Shown in pieces: positions 10,566-22,251 of a DNA stretch of 41,473 nt. The notes beneath the pieces are model-generated. The model was given only the letters and a program-made list of their open reading frames with translations. It was not told the origin of the DNA and ran no database searches. Source of the stretch: Nemertoderma westbladi (Eukaryota; Xenacoelomorpha; Nemertodermatida; Nemertodermatidae). The stretch lies in contig JAUCBJ010006727.1 of NCBI GenBank assembly GCA_032718475.1, positions 1 through 41,473 of the forward strand. Direction: 5' to 3'. The translations under genes were made by a program, and so were the position numbers. The number at the start of each line of letters is the position of its first letter. The stretch's first letter is position 1.

Positions 10566-12028
10566 TCAATACACCAACATGCCAGTCGAGTCGGGATCAC
10601 CACCCCCTCCCGATGCAGCTGGACCTTCAATTGGGTGATCGGCGGCTGGATGGACGGCTATTGCCTGATTGTCAGTCCCCAAACAGAACGCAATATGGTC
10701 CAGGTAGCGAGCCAGGCGTTGGAACAACATCGATATGAAGTAGTGGAATATGTTCCACAAAACCATTCATGCTTCTTTGGCTGCTATTATTGGCTGTAAC
10801 ATGTATGAAAGATGGTAAATCCCCCTAATCTAAAAAAACAAATTGACTATATATCATCATAATATTATCCCTGTCCGGTATACGGACGGCATGGCATAAC
10901 TAACTACTAAGTAACTAAAGTATGTAAGTTCACATTCCTGAGGTTATAATTATGTTCACACTGTGCATATTTTTGAAACTATTTCCATAAACCAGTAAGA
11001 CTAACCCATTGCACTAAACCAGCAGCCCTTCTGTTTCTATACCCTGTCAAGCTGCCAATCACTCAGAAGACCTTCCACACAGTATAAACTGGATTGACTG
11101 GGTTTGGCCTTACTGCTATCAGACCTATGACCTAATAATATATTATGTAACAGTGACTTAGACACCTACCTATAGGACTTCCCCTTCTTGTCTTGGCTGG
11201 ACAGCACCATGCTGTCTCACTCTGGTTTACGTGGAATTAACGTTAAAGCCCCTGAGGCTTGTTATTCACAGTAGACAGTAAAAATTGATATAGTAAGTAT
11301 AAGCATCTATTGTAATTATAATGATTGGCAGGCCTGGTATTTCCCTGAAATATAAATCACGTGCGGATGGGTAGGTGAAGGTGGAAGTATTTGTTGCAGG
11401 TTATTATTATATGCGCACGTGGTCAGGAAAGTCAATTAGTTCAAAGGTTCCTGTGGTGATTGTGTTTGTGTGACGGTATGTCATATTTCGTATAGTTGGA
11501 GTAAATACTCTATTCTATACCAGTATCATGGATCACGATTTTAGTGTATATGACAATTTATAATATGAAAAATCGTACGTCTCTTAATTCAGTGCATCCC
11601 CAAATTTTTCTACAAATCTTAATGAGATTGCATGAAATTTGAAACAGATATAGTTTCGGCTCCCTTCTCCTCGCTGGGTGAGTTAGAATTTTTATTTTTA
11701 TTTTCAACCTTTAGTTACAATCGCTTGAAAAGTGTCTCCGGTGATTTTTCACCAGTTACACAACCTTGTAGAGTGGTTTGTTGGTACGGATCAATTACAA
11801 AATTATTGTAGGATGGTAGATCTTGACTATATTTAACCACAAATTTGTTTGTATCCACAGTGTTTGTGCGACGAGCCTCGGAGGGTGTGGGGCGAGCCGC
11901 GAAGTCCACGGGCCTTAGCATACAGTTAGTACTGGTAAAAATCGGATTTTATCGGTTTTATACAAGTTTGAACTGCAATATCTCAGCAAGGGCTTGGCCA
12001 AATTTGTTGAAAAATTTGCAAATGATGT
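10566..12028. other. Non-coding stretch
   Basis: No gene is recognisable. It holds a 20-bp sequence at 11,886-11,905 (TGTGGGGCGAGCCGCGAAGT) that recurs exactly at 36,013-36,032, marking a dispersed repeat family. The 68- and 62-codon frames around 11,715-12,033 fall on this repeat. Confidence 0.45.
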
Positions 12029-12035
12029 TTTGAGA

Positions 12036-12368
12036 ATTATACATTTATTATAGGGAGGTATCTAGGGGTCTTAACCTCGAATGATAAGTTTATTTTACCG
12101 AAAATAACTTATCTTTTATTGGCGCAATTGTAGGACTAATCCCATCACATGCGTACTTTTTAACTGGGTAGTGTACAAATTTAGGAATCGCGTAATTTTT
12201 CTTGAATATAATATGCAAACCACGTACGCGTTTCGAGCTTACTAGGGCTCTTCAGCGTGGTATCGGATTCGAACCTGGGACCCAATAAAATATAAGTTAT
12301 TTTCGGTAAAATAAACTTATCATTCGAGGTTAAGTCCCTTAGATCCCTTCCTATAATAAATGTATAAT
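12036..12368. mobile_element. Foldback/MITE-like element with ~87-bp inverted repeats
   Basis: The arms at 12,036-12,122 and 12,282-12,368 are near-identical inverted copies, sharing for example ATAAGTTTATTTTACCGAAA. The 160-bp centre contains on the minus strand a perfect pol III B-box consensus GGTTCGAATCC (about 12,268-12,278). A 12-bp direct repeat TTTGAGAATTAT lies at 12,029-12,040 and again at 12,412-12,423, the second just after an A-rich stretch. That could be a target duplication of a retroposed unit of about 370 bp. Whether it is a DNA transposon or a SINE-like retroposon is undecided. Confidence 0.65.
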
Positions 12369-12716
12369 AACATACAGCTTGCCAACACATTGTTACTATC
12401 AATAATAAAAATTTGAGAATTATGGTGTTTTACAATATTATGGTTCGCCGCTACGGGGCGCTAAATATAACGTCATCTTTAACAGCTGGGTAACGTAACG
12501 GACGCCCAGCCCACTGATGGAAAGTTAGCGCGCCATGTAATGATTCCTTCCATATGTAACACAATACGAATTTCGTTGAAAAATAGCTGTGATATGGGCG
12601 TTCAAAAGATGCATGGTTTTGCATCTACGCGAGGCTATTTTATTTTGTTTAATAAATATACCATATTCTAGAACATTTTGTTTATCTCATAAGTAGCTGG
12701 GCAACAATGCAATAAC
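12369..12716. other. Non-coding spacer
   Basis: No gene is seen. It includes a moderately GC-rich patch (12,440-12,540) and ends in the 6-bp AATAAC target duplication of the next element. Confidence 0.5.
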
Positions 12717-13356
12717 TATGGTGGACCAGAAGGGTTTTTTTTTTTTTAAATTTCATAGAATTAAAAAAAACGTATATACGAATTGGCCCTTCAAATTCGT
12801 TTTTTCGTTTATTTATTTTACATTTCCCAGAATAAAAAATCGAATAAACGAATTTGCCGTTCAAATTCGTTTTTTCGTTTTTATTTTTTACAATTCCCTG
12901 AATAAAAAAAACGAATTGGAAATAAATAAACAAAAAACAAAATGTTTGGTAAAAATTTGTTTATTTTTTTCTAACCTGGAAAAAAATAAACCAAAAACAA
13001 ATTCTTAATAGTCGCTATTTTGATTAGACGTGATATTGACTCTCTCTGTCTGTCCGGTAGTACAGTATGTCTGATCATGATCAAGCGGATATTACACTTG
13101 ATGAACTTATTATTTTTACTATTTTAATTTGCGGATTTCTCCAAGGGAAACCCAAGTAATATTATCTCGAACGCATAATATTTCGATATCTGAACGAACA
13201 GTGAAACAATACTGTCAAAAACTACAGTTAAAGTCAGTTAAGTGTCGAAACGCCTGTGAATGGTTGTAGTGTTGATTGTGCGAACTTTGGAAAGGTGTAA
13301 TTCAAACAAGGTAGTACAGTACTACAATAATACATCCCGGGTCCGGTAATTAAACT

Positions 13357-13560
13357 AATTAAACTCTTTATTAATTAAACTCTTTATTAATTAAACTCTT
13401 TATTAATTAAACTCTTTATTAATTAAACTCTTTATTAATTAAACTCTTTATTAATTAAACTCTTTATTAATTAAACTCTTTATTAATTAAACTCTTTATT
13501 AATTAAACTCTTTATTAATTAAACTCTTTATTAATTAAACTCTTTATTAATTAAACTCTT
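13357..13560. repeat. 16-bp tandem repeat, about 12.75 copies
   Basis: Near-perfect tandem array of AATTAAACTCTTTATT; the 204 bp give about 12.75 copies with virtually no divergence, indicating recent expansion. It sits directly at the 3' side of the minus-strand SINE, so it may have grown out of the SINE's tail. Confidence 0.95.
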
Positions 13561-13574
13561 AAATTTATAAACTC

Positions 13575-13784
13575 ATTCATGCGGTCCCCCCAGAACTTTA
13601 CTCCCCAGAGGAAACTCCAGTACTCATTAAGCTACCACTTAAGGATGCAAGGCAGAGATGCGCCCTGGCTGGTCCCTTTAAAGCATTCGTGCCGAAACGA
13701 AAACTGCCCTGGCCCATGTGAGGATCGAACCCACGACCTACAGGAGATGTGAATTCAATGCAACCACTACACCAAGGTGGAACC
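13575..13784 (-). mobile_element. tRNA-derived SINE
   Basis: Read on the minus strand, the first 74 nt (13,784 to 13,711) keep tRNA features: A box TGGTGTAGTGG (about 13,764-13,775), B box GGTTCGATCC (13,722-13,731), and a partly paired acceptor stem GGTTCC/GGGCC. A tRNA-unrelated body of about 130 nt follows (containing GGGACCAGCCAGGGCGCATC), and then the 16-bp repeat. This is the typical layout of an internal-promoter pol III SINE, mobilised in trans by a partner LINE. It is inserted inside the foldback element. The left boundary is approximate. Confidence 0.75.
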
Positions 13785-14034
13785 ATCATGTTGAGAATGC
13801 TATATGATACGGGTGATAACGCGTAGCCCACAACTAAGTAATCCCAGTGCCCAAGTGGATACAGCGCCTGAAATAAATAATAAAAGTAAAATAAATAAAC
13901 GAAAAAACGAATTTGAAAGGCCAATTAATATATTCGTTTTTTTTTTAATTCTGTGAAATTAAAAAAAAACGAATTGGCCCTTCTGGTCCACCATAAATAA
14001 CTTAATATAATCTTGTATTCTAATACAAAATAAT

Positions 14035-14742
14035 ATACAAAGTGCGGCAATTGAACTAATCCATAACATGAATTTAAATTCTCTTTACGAAACGCATCAG
14101 AGTGCAAATAGAAAATATTACAGCGCCGAAACAGCAATGCTACGCGTATCCCATTATGCATTAATGACGGATCGGCAGTCTTATTAATAACATTAGATTT
14201 AAGTGCCGCATTCGATACTGTTGACCATCATATGTTATTGTCGATTTTAGAAAACGAAATAGGAGTTAGTGGTCTAGCGTTACAGAATGGTTCGGTAACA
14301 GCAAGTACGAATAGGAAATTCATTAACTGAACAAAAAATATTACGATTCGGAGTACCGCAAGGGTCTGTGTTAGGACCACTGCTCTTTACCGTTTGAACA
14401 AGATTCTTGTCGACCGTAATTAAGAAACACAACCAATCATATCACTTATACGCAGACGATACTCAGATTTACATCGCGTTTAAGACATCTGATTTTGATG
14501 AAACAGTTTGAGTCTCACGATGTTGCCTAAATGATGTATTTACAATGCTGCATGAATCCGAACATATTAAAAATAACACCGCTAAAACTAAGATACTAAT
14601 TCTTCAATCTCGGTTTGGTTGCCTTATTGAGAGTCCAGGTATGCAAGTCTGCGATGAAATACTCCAATTCTGTCCATTTGCTAGAGACATCGGTGTTTTA
14701 ATTTACGAAGATCTTACTCTCGACAAACCAATCAGTAATGTT
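14035..14742 (+). pseudogene. Broken LINE reverse transcriptase (CR1/L2-like)
   Basis: Degenerate ORF2 of a non-LTR retrotransposon, readable by moving between frames. In order: the finger motif HQSANRKYYSAETA (about 14,095-14,135); RT motif A, LDLSAAFDTVDH (14,193-14,228) with the catalytic Asp; motif B, FGVPQGSVLGPLLF (14,347-14,388); motif C, YADDTQIY (YADD at 14,449-14,460); then the post-RT RDIGV...LDKPISNV block ending at about 14,742. At least three frameshifts or stops break it (after the finger motif, after motif A and after motif B). No endonuclease precedes it and no 3' end follows, because the satellite array starts immediately after ISNVV. The motif spelling suits the CR1/L2/Jockey group. 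It is a fossil. Confidence 0.85.
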
Positions 14743-16313
14743 GTTTACTGATTAACTCGATACACAACAGTTTACTGATTAACTCGATACACAACAGTTT
14801 ACTGATTAACTCGATACACAACAATTTACTGATTAACTCGATACACAACAGTTTACTGATTAACTCGATACACAACAGTTTACTGATTAACTCGATACAC
14901 AACAGTTTACTGATTAACTCGATACACAACAATTTACTGATTAACTCGATACACAACAGTTTACTGATTAACTCGATACACAACAATTTAATAATTAACT
15001 CGATACACAACAGTTTACTGATTAACTCGATACACAACAGTTTACTGATTAACTCGATACACAACAATTTACTGATTAACTCGATACACAAGAGTTTACT
15101 GATTAACTCGATACACAACAGTTTACTGATTAACTCGATACACAACAGTTTACTGATTAACTCGGTACACAACAATTTAATAACTAACTCGATACACAAC
15201 AGTTTACTGCTTAACTCGATACACAACAATTTACTGATTAACTCGATAAACAAGAGTTTAATGATTAACTCGATACACAATAGTTTACTGATTAACTCGA
15301 TACACAACAGTTTACTGATTAACTCGATACACAACAGTTTACTGATTAACTCGATAAACAAGAGTTTAATGATTAACTCGATACACAAGAGTTTACTGAT
15401 TAATTCGATATACAACAGTTTACTGATTAACTCGATACACAACAGTTAACTGATTAACTCGATACACAACAATTTACTGATTAACTCGATACACAACAAT
15501 TTACTGATTAACTCGATACACAACAATTTACTGATTAACTCGATACACAACAGTTTACTGATTAACTCGATAAACAAGAGTTTAATGATTAACTCGATAC
15601 ACAACAGTTTACTGATTAACTCGATACACAACAGTTTACTGATTAACTCGATACACAACAGTTTAACTGATTAACTCGATACACAACAATTTACTGATTA
15701 ACTCGATACACAACAATTTACTGATTAACTCGATACACAACAATTTACTGATTAACTCGATACCCAACAGTTTACTGATTAACTCGATACACAGCAATTT
15801 ACTGATTAACTCGATACACAACAGTTTACTGATTAACTCGATACACAACAGTTTACTGATTAACTCGATAAACAACAGTTTACTGATTAACTCGATACCC
15901 AACAGTTTACTGATTAACTCGATACACAACAGTTAACTGATTAACTCGATACACAACAGTTTACTGATTAACTCGATACCCAACAGTTTACTGATTAACT
16001 CGATAAACAACAGTTTACTGATTAACTCGATACCCAACAGTTAACTGATTAACTCGATACACAACAGTTAACTGATTAACTCGATACACAACAGTTTACT
16101 GATTAACTCGATACCCAACAGTTTACTGATTAACTCGATAAACAACAGTTTACTGATTAACTCGATACACAACAGTTTACTGATTAACTCGATACACAAC
16201 AGTTAACTGATTAACTCGATACACAACAGTTTACTGATTAACTCGATACACAACAATTTACTGATTAACTCGATACACAAGAGTTTACTGATTAACTCGA
16301 TACACAACAGTTT
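14743..16313. repeat. Left satellite domain, 27-mers only
   Basis: About 58 monomers with no 29-bp form; one 28-mer at about 15,661 (GTTTAACTG). Point variants are more mixed here than further right (ATATAC, CTCGGTAC, AATTCG), as expected at the edge of an array where homogenisation by unequal exchange is weaker. Confidence 0.8.
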
Positions 16314-16808
16314 AATATGATTAACTCGATACACAACACTTTACTGATTAACTCGATACACAAGAGTTTAATATGATTAACTCGATACACAACAGTTAAC
16401 TGATTAACTCGATACACAACAGTTTACTGATTAACTCGATACACAACAGTTAACTGATTAACTCGATACACAACAGTTTACTGATTAACTCGATACACAA
16501 CAATTTACTGATTAACTCGATACACAAGAGTTTACTGATTAACTCGATACACAACAGTTTAATATGATTAACTCGATACACAACACTTTACTGATTAACT
16601 CGATACACAAGAGTTTAATAGGATTAACTCGATACACAACAGTTTAATATGATTAACTCGATACACAACAGTTTACTGATTAACTCGATACACAACAGTT
16701 AACTGATTAACTCGATACACAAGAGTTTACTGATTAACTCGATACACAACAGTTTAATATGATTAACTCGATACACAACAGTTTACTGATTAACTCGATA
16801 CACAACAG

Positions 16809-18376
16809 TTAACTGATTAACTCGATACACAACAGTTTACTGATTAACTCGATACCCAACAGTTTACTGATTAACTCGATAAACAACAGTTTACTGATTA
16901 ACTCGATACACAACAGTTTACTGATTAACTCGATACACAACAGTTTACTGATTAACTCGATACACAAGAGTTTACTATGATTAACTCGATACACAACAGT
17001 TTACTGATTAACTCGATACACAACAGTTTAATATGATTAACTCGATACACAACAGTTTACTGATTAACTCGATACACAACAGTTAACTGATTAACTCGAT
17101 ACACAACAGTTTACTGATTAACTCGATACCCAACAGTTTACTGATTAACTCGATAAACAACAGTTTACTGATTAACTCGATACACAACAGTTTACTGATT
17201 AACTCGATACAAAAGAGTTTACTGATTAACTCGATACACAACAGTTTACTGATTAACTCGATACACAACAGTTTACTGATTAACTCGATACACAACAGTT
17301 TACTGATTAACTCGATACACAACAATTTACTGATTAACTCGATACACAAGAGTTTACTGATTAACTCGATACACAACAGTTTAATATGATTAACTCGATA
17401 CACAACACTTTACTGATTAACTCGATACACAAGAGTTTAATATGATTAACTCGATACACAACAGTTTACTGATTAACTCCATACACAACAGTTTACTGAT
17501 TAACTCGATACACAACAGTTTACTGATTAACTCGATACACAACAGTTTAATGATTAACTCGATACACAACAGTTTACTGATTAACTCGATACACAACAGT
17601 TTACTGATTAACTCGATACACAACAGTTTACTGATTAACTCGATACACAACAGTTTACTGATTAACTCGATACACAACAATTTACTGATTAACTCGATAC
17701 ACAAGAGTTTACTGATTAACTCGATACACAACAGTTTAATATGATTAACTCGATACACAACACTTTACTGATTAACTCGATACACAAGAGTTTAATATGA
17801 TTAACTCGATACACAACAGTTTACTGATTAACTCCATACACAACAGTTTACTGATTAACTCGATACACAACAGTTTACTGATTAACTCGATACACAACAG
17901 TTTAATGATTAACTCGATACACAACAGTTTACTGATTAACTCGATACACAACAGTTTACTGATTAACACGATACACAACAGTTTACTGATTAACTCGATA
18001 CACAACAGTTTACTGATTAACTCGATACACAACAATTTACTGATTAACTCGATACACAACAGTTTACTGATTAACTCGATACACAACAGTTTACTGATTA
18101 ACACGATACACAACAGTTTAATGATTAACTCGATACACAACAGTTTACTGATTAACTCGATACACAACAATTTACTGATTAACTCGATACACAACAATTT
18201 ACTGATTAACTCGATACACAACAGTTTAATATGATTAACTCGATACACAACACTTTACTGATTAACTCGATACACAAGAGTTTAATAGGATTAACTCGAT
18301 ACACAACAGTTTAATATGATTAACTCGATACACAACAGTTTACTGATTAACTCGATACACAACAGTTAACTGATTA
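16809..18376. repeat. Satellite block C, older copy of a higher-order segment
   Basis: Collinear with 23,283-24,850 (offset 6,474) and with 28,554-30,121 (offset 11,745), sharing the same order of variant monomers, including CCCAACAG, AAACAACAG, AAAAGAG, CTCCATAC and the 29-mers. At least one point difference (ACACG against CTCG near 17,967) separates it from the later two copies. Outside these limits the order breaks. It contains the 355-bp tandem duplication. Confidence 0.75.
17442..18151. repeat. Local 355-bp tandem duplication (13 monomers)
   Basis: The segment starting at 17,442 restarts at 17,797. The 355-bp step equals eleven 27-mers plus two 29-mers. The CTCCATAC variant monomer lies at the same place in both units. 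The second unit then extends with additional monomers. The same pair occurs at 23,916/24,271 and at 29,187/29,542, so the duplication predates the larger amplification. The right end of the second unit is set by period length, not by a visible break. Confidence 0.7.
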
Positions 18377-21300
18377 ACTCGATACCCAACAGTTTACTGA
18401 TTAACTCGATAAACAACAGTTTACTGATTAACTCGATACACAACAGTTTACTGATTAACTCGATACACAACAGTTTACTGATTAACTCGATACACAACAG
18501 TTAACTGATTAACTCGATACACAAGAGTTTACTATGATTAACTCGATACACAACAGTTTAATGATTAACTCGATACACAACAGTTTACTGATTAACTCGA
18601 TACACAACAGTTAACTGATTAACTCGATACACAAGAGTTTACTATGATTAACTCAATACACAACAGTTTAATGATTAACTCGATACACAACAGTTTACTG
18701 ATTAACTCGATACACAACAGTTAACTGATTAACTCGATACACAACAGTTTACTGATTAACTCGATACCCAACAGTTTACTGATTAACTCGATACACAACA
18801 GTTTACTGATTAACTCGATACACAACAGATTACTGATTAACTCGATACACAACAATTTACTGATTAACTCGATACACAAGAGTTTACTGATTAACTCGAT
18901 ACCCAACAGTTTACTGATTAACTCGATACACAACAGTTTACTGATTAACTCGATACAAAAGAGTTTACTGATTAACTCGATACACAACAGTTTACTGATT
19001 AACTCGATACACAACAGTTTACTGATTAACTCGATACACAACAGATTACTGATTAACTCGATACACAACAATTTACTGATTAACTCGATACACAAGAGTT
19101 TACTGATTAACTCGATACACAACAGTTTAATATGATTAACTCGATACTCAACACTTTACTGATTAACTCGATACACAAGAGTTTAATATGATTAACTCGA
19201 TACACAACAGTTTACTGATTAACTCCATACACAACAGTTTACTGATTAACTCGATACACAACAGTTTACTGATTAACTCGATACACAACAGTTTAATGAT
19301 TAACTCGATACACAACAGTTTACTGATTAACTCGATACACAACAGTTTACTGATTAACTCGATACACAACAGTTTACTGATTAACTCGATACACAACAGT
19401 TTACTGATTAACTCGATACACAACAATTTACTGATTAACTCGATACACAAGAGTTTACTGATTAACTCGATACACAACAGTTTAATATGATTAACTCGAT
19501 ACACAACACTTTACTGATTAACTCGATACACAAGAGTTTAATATGATTAACTCGATACACAACAGTTTAATGATTAACTCGATACACAACAGTTTACTGA
19601 TTAACTCGATACACAACAATTTACTGATTAACTCGATACACAACAGTTTACTGATTAACTCGATACACAACAGTTTACTGATTAACACGATACACAACAG
19701 TTTAATGATTAACTCGATACACAACAGTTTACTGATTAACTCGATACACAACAATTTACTGATTAACTCGATACACAACAATTTACTGATTAACTCGATA
19801 CACAAGAGTTTACTGATTAACTCGATACACAACAATTTACTGATTAACTCGATACACAAGAGTTTACTGATTAACTCGATACACAACAGTTTACTGATTA
19901 ACTCGATACACAACAGTTTACTGATTAACTCGATACACAACAGTTTACTGATTAACTCGATACACAACAGTTTACTGATTAACTCGATACACAACAGTTT
20001 ACTGATTAACTCGATATACAACAGTTTACTGATTAACTCGATACACAACAGTTTACTGCTTAACTCGGTACACAACAGTTTACTGATTAACTCGATACAC
20101 AAGAGTTTACTGATTAACTCGATACACAAGAGTTTACTGATTAACTCGATACACAAGAGTTTACTGATTAACTCGATACACAAGAGTTTACTGATTAACT
20201 CGATACACAAGAGTTTACTGATTAACTCGATACACAACAGTTTACTGATTAACTCGATACACAACAGTTTACTGCTTAACTCGGTACACAACAGTTTACT
20301 GATTAACTCGATACACAAGAGTTTACTGATTAACTCGATACACAAGAGTTTACTGATTAACTCGATACACAAGAGTTTACTGATTAACTCGATACACAAG
20401 AGTTTAATATGATTAACTCGATACACAACAGTTTACTGATTAACTCGATACACAACAGTTTACTGATTAACTCGATACACAACAGTTTACTGATTAACTC
20501 GATACACAACAGTTTACTGATTAACTCGATACACAACAGTTTACTGATTAACTCGATACACAACAGTTTACTGATTAACTCGATACACAACAGTTTACTG
20601 ATTAACTCGATACACAACAGTTTACTGCTTAACTCGGTACACAACAGTTTACTGATTAACTCGATACACAACAGTTTACTGATTAACTCGATACACAGGA
20701 GTTTAATATGATTAACTCGATACACAACAGTTTACTGATTAACTCGATACACAACAGTTTACTGATTAACTCGATACACAAGAGTTTAATATGATTAACT
20801 CGATACACAACAGTTTACTGATTAACTCGATACACAACAGTTTACTGATTAACTCGATACACAACAGTTTACTGATTAACTCGATACACAACAGTTTACT
20901 GATTAACGTGATACACAACAGTTTACTGATTAACTCGATACACAACAGTTTACTGATTAACTCGATACAGAACAGTTTACTGATTAACTCGATACACAAC
21001 AGTTTACTGATTAACTCGATACACAACAATTTACTGCTTAACTCGATACACAACAATTTACTGATTAACTCGATACACAACAGTTTACTGCTTAACTCGA
21101 TACACAACAATTTACTGATTAACTCGATACACAAGAGTTTACTGATTAACTCGATACACAACAGTTTACTGATTAACTCGATACACAACAGTTTACTGAT
21201 CAACTCGATACACAAGAGTTTACTGATTAACTCGATACACAACAGTTTACTGATTAACTCGATACACAACAGTTTACTGATCAACTCGATACACAAGAGT

Positions 21301-22251
21301 TTACTGATTAACTCGATACACAACAGTTTACTGATTAACTCGATACACAACAGTTTACTGATTAACTCGATACACAACAGTTTACTGATTAACTCGATAC
21401 ACAACAATTTACTGATTAACTCGATACACAAGAGTTTACTGATTAACTCGATACACAACAGTTAACTGATTAACTCGATACACAACAGTTTACTGATTAA
21501 CTCGATACCCAACAGTTTACTGATTAACTCGATAAACAACAGTTTACTGATTAACTCGATACACAACAGTTTACTGATTAACTCGATACACAACAGTTTA
21601 CTGATTAACTCGATACACAAGAGTTTACTATGATTAACTCGATACACAACAGTTTACTGATTAACTCGATACACAACAGTTTAATATGATTAACTCGATA
21701 CACAACAGTTTACTGATTAACTCGATACACAACAGTTAACTGATTAACTCGATACACAACAGTTTACTGATTAACTCGATACCCAACAGTTTACTGATTA
21801 ACTCGATAAACAACAGTTTACTGATTAACTCGATACACAACAGTTTACTGATTAACTCGATACAAAAGAGTTTACTGATTAACTCGATACACAACAGTTT
21901 ACTGATTAACTCGATACACAACAGTTTACTGATTAACTCGATACACAACAGTTTACTGATTAACTCGATACACAACAGTTTACTGATTAACTCGATACAC
22001 AACAGTTAACTGATTAACTCGATACACAAGAGTTTACTGATTAACTCGATACACAACAGTTAACTGATTAACTCGATACACAACAGTTTACTGATTAACT
22101 CGATACCCAACAGTTTACTGATTAACTCGATACACAACAGTTAACTGATTAACTCGATACACAACAGTTTACTGATTAACTCGATACACAACAGTTTACT
22201 GATTAACTCGATACACAACAGTTTACTGATTAACTCGATACACAACAGTTA

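Larger units (their letters stand above)
12717..13995. mobile_element. 1.28-kb foldback DNA element with 6-bp target duplication
   Basis: The termini are inverted copies: TATGGTGGACCAGAAGGG at 12,717-12,734 and its complement ending at 13,995. Similarity continues inward for about 120 bp through A/T-rich hairpin-like sequence and TTCAAATTCGTTTTTTCG. AATAAC flanks both sides (12,711-12,716 and 13,996-14,001), a convincing 6-bp target duplication. The left arm is itself followed by a partial inner repeat (12,855-12,960). No transposase is present. The interior has been colonised by a SINE (minus strand) and a 16-bp tandem repeat. Lys/Phe-rich frames inside are low-complexity artefacts. Confidence 0.8.

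Noticed and set aside
10130-10738. 202-codon ORF rich in Gly/Trp, with overlapping Pro-rich ORFs on the minus strand
   Set aside because: It runs from AT-rich DNA through the 50-bp minisatellite, whose unit length is not a multiple of three, and shows no domain.
12718-13008. Lys/Phe-rich ORFs on both strands
   Set aside because: Low-complexity translation of the A/T-rich foldback arms.
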